This document shows positions 60,947-64,000 of a DNA stretch of 64,000 bases, piece by piece. This stretch comes from Bradyrhizobium sp. ISRA464 (GTDB lineage Bacteria; Pseudomonadota; Alphaproteobacteria; Rhizobiales; Xanthobacteraceae): contig NZ_CP094526.1 in NCBI RefSeq assembly GCF_029910095.1, forward strand, positions 1,860,001 through 1,924,000, given 5' to 3'. Within the stretch, counting starts at the first letter, position 1, and each line of letters begins with the position of its first letter. The translations under genes and the position numbers were made by a program. The notes beneath the pieces are model-generated. The model made no database searches and was not told the origin of the DNA. It saw nothing but the letters and a program-made list of their open reading frames with translations.

Positions 60947-61963
60947 GTGTTGGTGACGACGGAGGGCGCGTTGCGGATTCTGAATGACACGCGCGGCGAG
61001 GCTGCAGGCGGACCTGCACGGTTGCCGACGCTCGATATCGTGGTCGCGCGGCACGACGTGCTCGACGAGGAGACCTTTCGCGGCACCGGCGTCCTCGATC
61101 TCTATGAAGAGCTGTTTCCCGCGAGCGAGCGCGACGATTCGGACGATATCGTGCACTGGGTATTATCAGATGATGTCGGCGAGCCGCGGACCTTCACTCT
61201 TGACGGTCGGGAGATGTCGTATTGCCTCGACTCGCGCTTCTTCATTCTGCGCGCCGCCGAGCGTGCGATCGGGCTCGGCTTCTTCACCTGCGATCACGCA
61301 AGCAAGCTGATCTTTTGCAACTATGTCGGCGTACAGAAGGCGTGGCGGGGCGGCGGCCTGGCGCGGATGTTCTATCGCGAGATGATCGACATGCTCGACG
61401 AATTGTTTCCGCGCAACGTCGGTGTGGTGCTGGAAGTCGAACCGTTCGATCGTGACAGGGTGGAGGCAATCATCGCCGATCTCGAACGTTCGGGCGGTCG
61501 ATCGCTGGAGGCGCATGAGCAGGCTGAGATCCGCAGATTTCTTCGCGTGAGCTGGTATCACAAGCTCGGCTATTCCTTCTTCTGCGATGCGCGCATGAGG
61601 AAGCCCCTACTGTGCCGCTCGCCGTGTCTCGATCCATCGTTGCCGCCGTCGGCCTGGGCCGGTGCGGAAGAGGACTACTGGCTGATGTGGCACGCGCGAA
61701 GCGACGGGCCGCCCGCAGCGACCAACGCTCGCGAACTCTGGCAGAAGGCCGTGACCGCGATCTATGTCGAGATCCTCGCAAAGTCGCTGGTCGCGGAGGA
61801 CCCGTGCGACCGGCGCGACTATTGGGACTATGCGGTCGCGTTGACCACGCGGACGCTGCAACAGACCGCGGCGACCGAGATGAGCCTCGCAAGCTATCTC
61901 GGTCCCGACGACAGCCCGCTGCTGTCGCGCTGGCGGCGCCTTGCGATCGACCTGCCGATCTGA
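60947..61963 (+). CDS. GNAT-like protein of unknown function
   Basis: 338 residues, GTG start. The middle contains a GNAT-like core: CLDSRFFILRAAERAIGLGF, then IFCNYVGVQKAWRGGGLARM (residues near 125-145) as the acetyl-CoA-binding loop and FYREMIDMLDELFPRNVG; the HKLGYSFFCDARMRKPLL segment resembles the C-terminal GNAT strand. The last 110 residues are not recognised and are helical. It is divergent from the collagen-like gene and ends 4 bp before the Fis-type gene, which is on the other strand. Acetylation substrate unknown. Confidence 0.6.
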   Translation: MLVTTEGALRILNDTRGEAAGGPARLPTLDIVVARHDVLDEETFRGTGVLDLYEELFPASERDDSDDIVHWVLSDDVGEPRTFTLDGREMSYCLDSRFFILRAAERAIGLGFFTCDHASKLIFCNYVGVQKAWRGGGLARMFYREMIDMLDELFPRNVGVVLEVEPFDRDRVEAIIADLERSGGRSLEAHEQAEIRRFLRVSWYHKLGYSFFCDARMRKPLLCRSPCLDPSLPPSAWAGAEEDYWLMWHARSDGPPAATNARELWQKAVTAIYVEILAKSLVAEDPCDRRDYWDYAVALTTRTLQQTAATEMSLASYLGPDDSPLLSRWRRLAIDLPI

Positions 61964-61967
61964 GCCG

Positions 61968-62240
61968 CTAGCCGCTGCCGTGATCGGCGTGCGGCGGCAC
62001 GTCGATGCCGTCGGCGGAATACTCGCGGATCTTGTTCCGCAAGGTCCGGACCGACAGCCCGAGCACGCGCGCGGCGCGGGTGCGGTTGCCGTCGCAGCGG
62101 GCCAGCGTTTGCAGCACGAGCTCCCGTTCGACCTCGTCGACGGTCGCACCGATCAGCAGTGGCACGATTTCATTTGGGGCCAGCGACGGCAGCAGCACAG
62201 CTTCCGGCGCAGGCAGGGTGGACGCGTAGGACATTGACAC
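61968..62240 (-). CDS. Stand-alone Fis-type helix-turn-helix protein
   Basis: 90 residues. Residues 33-73 form a Fis-type HTH (VERELVLQTLARCDGNRTRAARVLGLSVRTLRNKIREY), the DNA-binding domain normally at the C-terminus of NtrC/FlbD-type regulators. No receiver or AAA+ domain precedes it. Similar stand-alone proteins occur in Rhizobiales and may be nucleoid or flagellar-type regulators. The region 62241-62409 upstream is AT-richer and should hold its promoter. Confidence 0.85.
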   Translation of the reverse strand: MSMSYASTLPAPEAVLLPSLAPNEIVPLLIGATVDEVERELVLQTLARCDGNRTRAARVLGLSVRTLRNKIREYSADGIDVPPHADHGSG

Positions 62241-62409
62241 CTCCCGATCAACGCCCGCCTCACCGATGAAGCGGAAACATCGAGAATCGAACTACCCCAA
62301 AACCTGTAGTTTCACGCTGTGCCCGTTTGGTTAACAACTCCTTAATATCCACTAAGCGTCTGCGCTATAACGCAAATACCCCGAAATCGCCACGATTGGG
62401 TTCCCGTCG

Positions 62410-63177
62410 TCACAGCGTCCGATAGCCGCCATCCACCATCACGATCGACCCGGAGACGTAAGCCGACATATCGGAGGCCAGGAAGATCGCGGGCCCCACA
62501 ATGTCTTCCGGCTTGCCGGCGCGGCCGAGCGGCGTGTGATCCATGAAGACCTTCACCAGATCCGGATTGGTGGCGCGCACCTTCTCGTTCAGCGGTGTCT
62601 CGATGAACCCCGGGCCGATCGCATTGACGCGCACGCCATCCTTGCCGAGCTCGGCGGCGAGCGCCTTGGTGAAGCCGAGCACGCCGTGCTTGGAAGCGGT
62701 ATAGGCGGGTGAGCTCGGCGTGCGCAGATGTACGAAGGACTGGATCGAGCCGATATTGACGATGCGCCCCTTGTTCTTGCGCAGCGGCGCAAGGAAGGCA
62801 TGCGTCACGTTGAAGACGCCGGTGAGATTGATCGAGATGATGTCCTCCCAGTCCTTGATCACGGCCTCTTCTGCGCCAAGCATGCCGTTGCGGCGGGCGA
62901 TGCCGGCATTGTTGACCAGGATGGAGACCGGCCCGACCTTGTCGGCCACCTGCTTTGCCATCGCGATGCAGGCGTCGCGATTGGTGACGTCGAGCGCGAA
63001 GCTCTCCGCCTTGCCGCCGGCGCCGCGGATCTCCTTTGCCGCCTCGGCCGCGGCGTCGCCATTCATGTCGAGCAGCACGACGCGCGCGCCCTCGCGTCCG
63101 TAGCCTAGAGCGATCGCGCGCCCGATGCCGGAGCCCGCACCGGTGACGACGGCAATGTGATTGTCGAGTAGGGGCAT
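62410..63177 (-). CDS. Short-chain dehydrogenase/reductase
   Basis: A 255-residue classical SDR. The cofactor motif TGAGSGIG is at residues 12-19, NNAG at 89-92, the catalytic Ser near 144, and YTASK (Y159, K163). D37 in LLDMNG at the end of the second beta strand predicts NAD rather than NADP. The substrate is unknown. The ATG at 63177 is preferred; a longer frame would add an unconserved tail. Confidence 0.93.
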   Translation of the reverse strand: MPLLDNHIAVVTGAGSGIGRAIALGYGREGARVVLLDMNGDAAAEAAKEIRGAGGKAESFALDVTNRDACIAMAKQVADKVGPVSILVNNAGIARRNGMLGAEEAVIKDWEDIISINLTGVFNVTHAFLAPLRKNKGRIVNIGSIQSFVHLRTPSSPAYTASKHGVLGFTKALAAELGKDGVRVNAIGPGFIETPLNEKVRATNPDLVKVFMDHTPLGRAGKPEDIVGPAIFLASDMSAYVSGSIVMVDGGYRTL

Positions 63178-63257
63178 GGCGTTCCTCGTTTGTTGTGAGT
63201 TGTCGACAACACTATTCAAAACTGCGCCAATCGAAACGCCAAGCCGTGTTTGCGCGT

Positions 63258-63285
63258 TGCTGTCATCCAGATTCGGATGACAGCA
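63258..63285. promoter_or_regulatory. Perfect hairpin before the J-domain gene
   Basis: TGCTGTCATCC-AGATTC-GGATGACAGCA: an 11-bp perfect stem ending 12 bp before the J-domain start codon at 63297. It could affect translation or mark the start of a leader; no T-run follows. Confidence 0.45.
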
Positions 63286-63296
63286 CGGACCCGAAC

Positions 63297-63770
63297 ATGG
63301 ACCCGCATATCAGGCAGTGGAGACTTGCGATCGAGCGCTTCCGCGCGGCGTCCGATCCCGACTACGGCGAGATGGCCCGGATGGTGGCCGAGATCGCCGC
63401 AACCGACATCGACGAGACGCTGCGACAGGCGGCCGCACAGGTGCTGCCGATCCTGCGCCACGCGGCCGCAAGATCGGCCGATCGCCGCACCAAGGAGATG
63501 GCGCGACGCCGCCTTGGCATCATCAGCGATGCGCTGCATATGCTGTCCGCGCCGCAGTTCGGCCGGCGCGGCCTCGCACCGAAGATGCTGACGCTGGAAG
63601 ACCGGTATCGGCAACTGCTCGGCCTGCCGCTCGGCCGGCGCCTGGCAGCGACCGAGATCCATCAGGCCTTCAAGCGCGCCGCCAAGACGGTGCATCCCGA
63701 TGGCGGTGGCAACAGCGCGGCGTTCCTCGAGCTGGCCGCCGCGCGCGACGCGCTGATCAAGCATCATTGA
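63297..63770 (+). CDS. J-domain protein
   Basis: 157 residues. The C-terminal 60 residues form a J domain (TLEDRYRQLLGLPLGRRLAATEIHQAFKRAAKTVHPDGGGNSAAFLELAAARDAL) with the HPD tripeptide at 133-135, so it should stimulate a DnaK-type ATPase. The N-terminal 95 residues are helical and unrecognised (IRQWRLAIERFRAASDPDY, ETLRQAAAQVLPILRHAAA). The start at 63297 is chosen because it follows the hairpin and gives a compact protein; no strong RBS is seen. Confidence 0.8.
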   Translation: MDPHIRQWRLAIERFRAASDPDYGEMARMVAEIAATDIDETLRQAAAQVLPILRHAAARSADRRTKEMARRRLGIISDALHMLSAPQFGRRGLAPKMLTLEDRYRQLLGLPLGRRLAATEIHQAFKRAAKTVHPDGGGNSAAFLELAAARDALIKHH

Positions 63771-63945
63771 CGCGGCATCGCCATGCCGGCCAGCACACGG
63801 GCGGGCGTCGCGGCATTGCCGTACGCCCGCCCGGTGCATTCTCGGGCGCCGTGCCAAATTGCGCTGCGATGCGCGCTTGCTACAGTCGGCGCGCCGCGAT
63901 TCGTATCTGCGTCGCGACGTGAGCGAACTTCAGGGAGACCGCACA

Positions 63946-64000
63946 ATGAGATTGTCATCCGCCCTTCGTGCCGCGCTGGTCGTACTGACGGCGTTCGCAG
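63946..64000 (+). CDS. Exported protein, N-terminal fragment
   Basis: Only the first 18 codons are visible (MRLSSALRAALVVLTAFA), the start of a signal peptide, preceded by CAGGGAGACCGC as RBS. The gene continues beyond the window. The preceding gap (63771-63945) holds no other feature. Confidence 0.65.
   Translation, partial: MRLSSALRAALVVLTAFA

Overview
The window is 64 kb of GC-rich alphaproteobacterial chromosome, most probably Bradyrhizobium or a close relative in the Nitrobacteraceae. The assignment rests on gene content and style: an alphaproteobacterial SMC of about 1,154 residues, a CcrM (GANTC) methyltransferase, a PA0069-type radical SAM protein, a bacterioferritin gene preceded by an Irr-type iron control element, and intergenic spaces packed with the palindromic repeat families typical of that group. 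No rRNA, tRNA, CRISPR array or prophage is visible. Most of the window is ordinary chromosome interrupted by three insertion sequences.

Layout. 1-9 kb: the start of an M48 protease gene, lemA, an Rsm22-type ribosome assembly factor, smc, a DsbA-like oxidoreductase, a DciA-like (DUF721) protein and mutY, a DNA-maintenance and envelope block, followed by a thioesterase. 9-17 kb: a flavin monooxygenase, two glutathione S-transferases, a LysR regulator, ccrM, a zinc metallopeptidase and moaB. 17.5-18.9 kb: an intact IS701-type element whose transposase appears to need a -1 frameshift at an A7 run. 19-28 kb: a fused MarR-GNAT protein with a palindrome over its start, a glycosyltransferase, a radical SAM protein, rnhB, a GT39-like membrane protein, a family-4-like uracil-DNA glycosylase and ETF-ubiquinone oxidoreductase. 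28-42 kb: a large TPR protein, ispE, a 1.1-kb gene-free stretch holding a structured element, an SMP-30 lactonase, GMC and Baeyer-Villiger-type oxidases, a MoxR/VWA pair and two rhodanese-type proteins.

42.5-46.9 kb: an L,D-transpeptidase gene whose TAG stop lies in a CTAG that has received two insertion sequences side by side (IS1182-type, then a second, frameshifted copy of the IS701-type element), giving three CTAG copies. 47-53.6 kb: a DUF4336 protein, a D-2-hydroxyacid dehydrogenase, the ABC-F factor EttA, a UPF0114 membrane protein and an MltB-type transglycosylase. 53.6-64 kb: two paralogous glycine-zipper secreted proteins, bfd and bfr (iron storage), a PPOX flavoprotein, a decayed alpha/beta hydrolase, several small DUF proteins, a collagen-like protein, a GNAT-like protein, a stand-alone Fis-type HTH protein, an SDR and a J-domain protein.

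Connections. Iron: a 14-nt core shared by the bfr element and a site just upstream of the ETF-QO gene suggests both may answer to Irr. Cell cycle: two GANTC sites abut the ccrM start, as in Caulobacter-type autoregulation. Mobile DNA: all three insertions sit at CTAG tetranucleotides that carry a TAG stop codon, so no neighbouring reading frame is lost. The most unusual non-coding item is the roughly 0.4-kb structured element near 31.6-31.97 kb.
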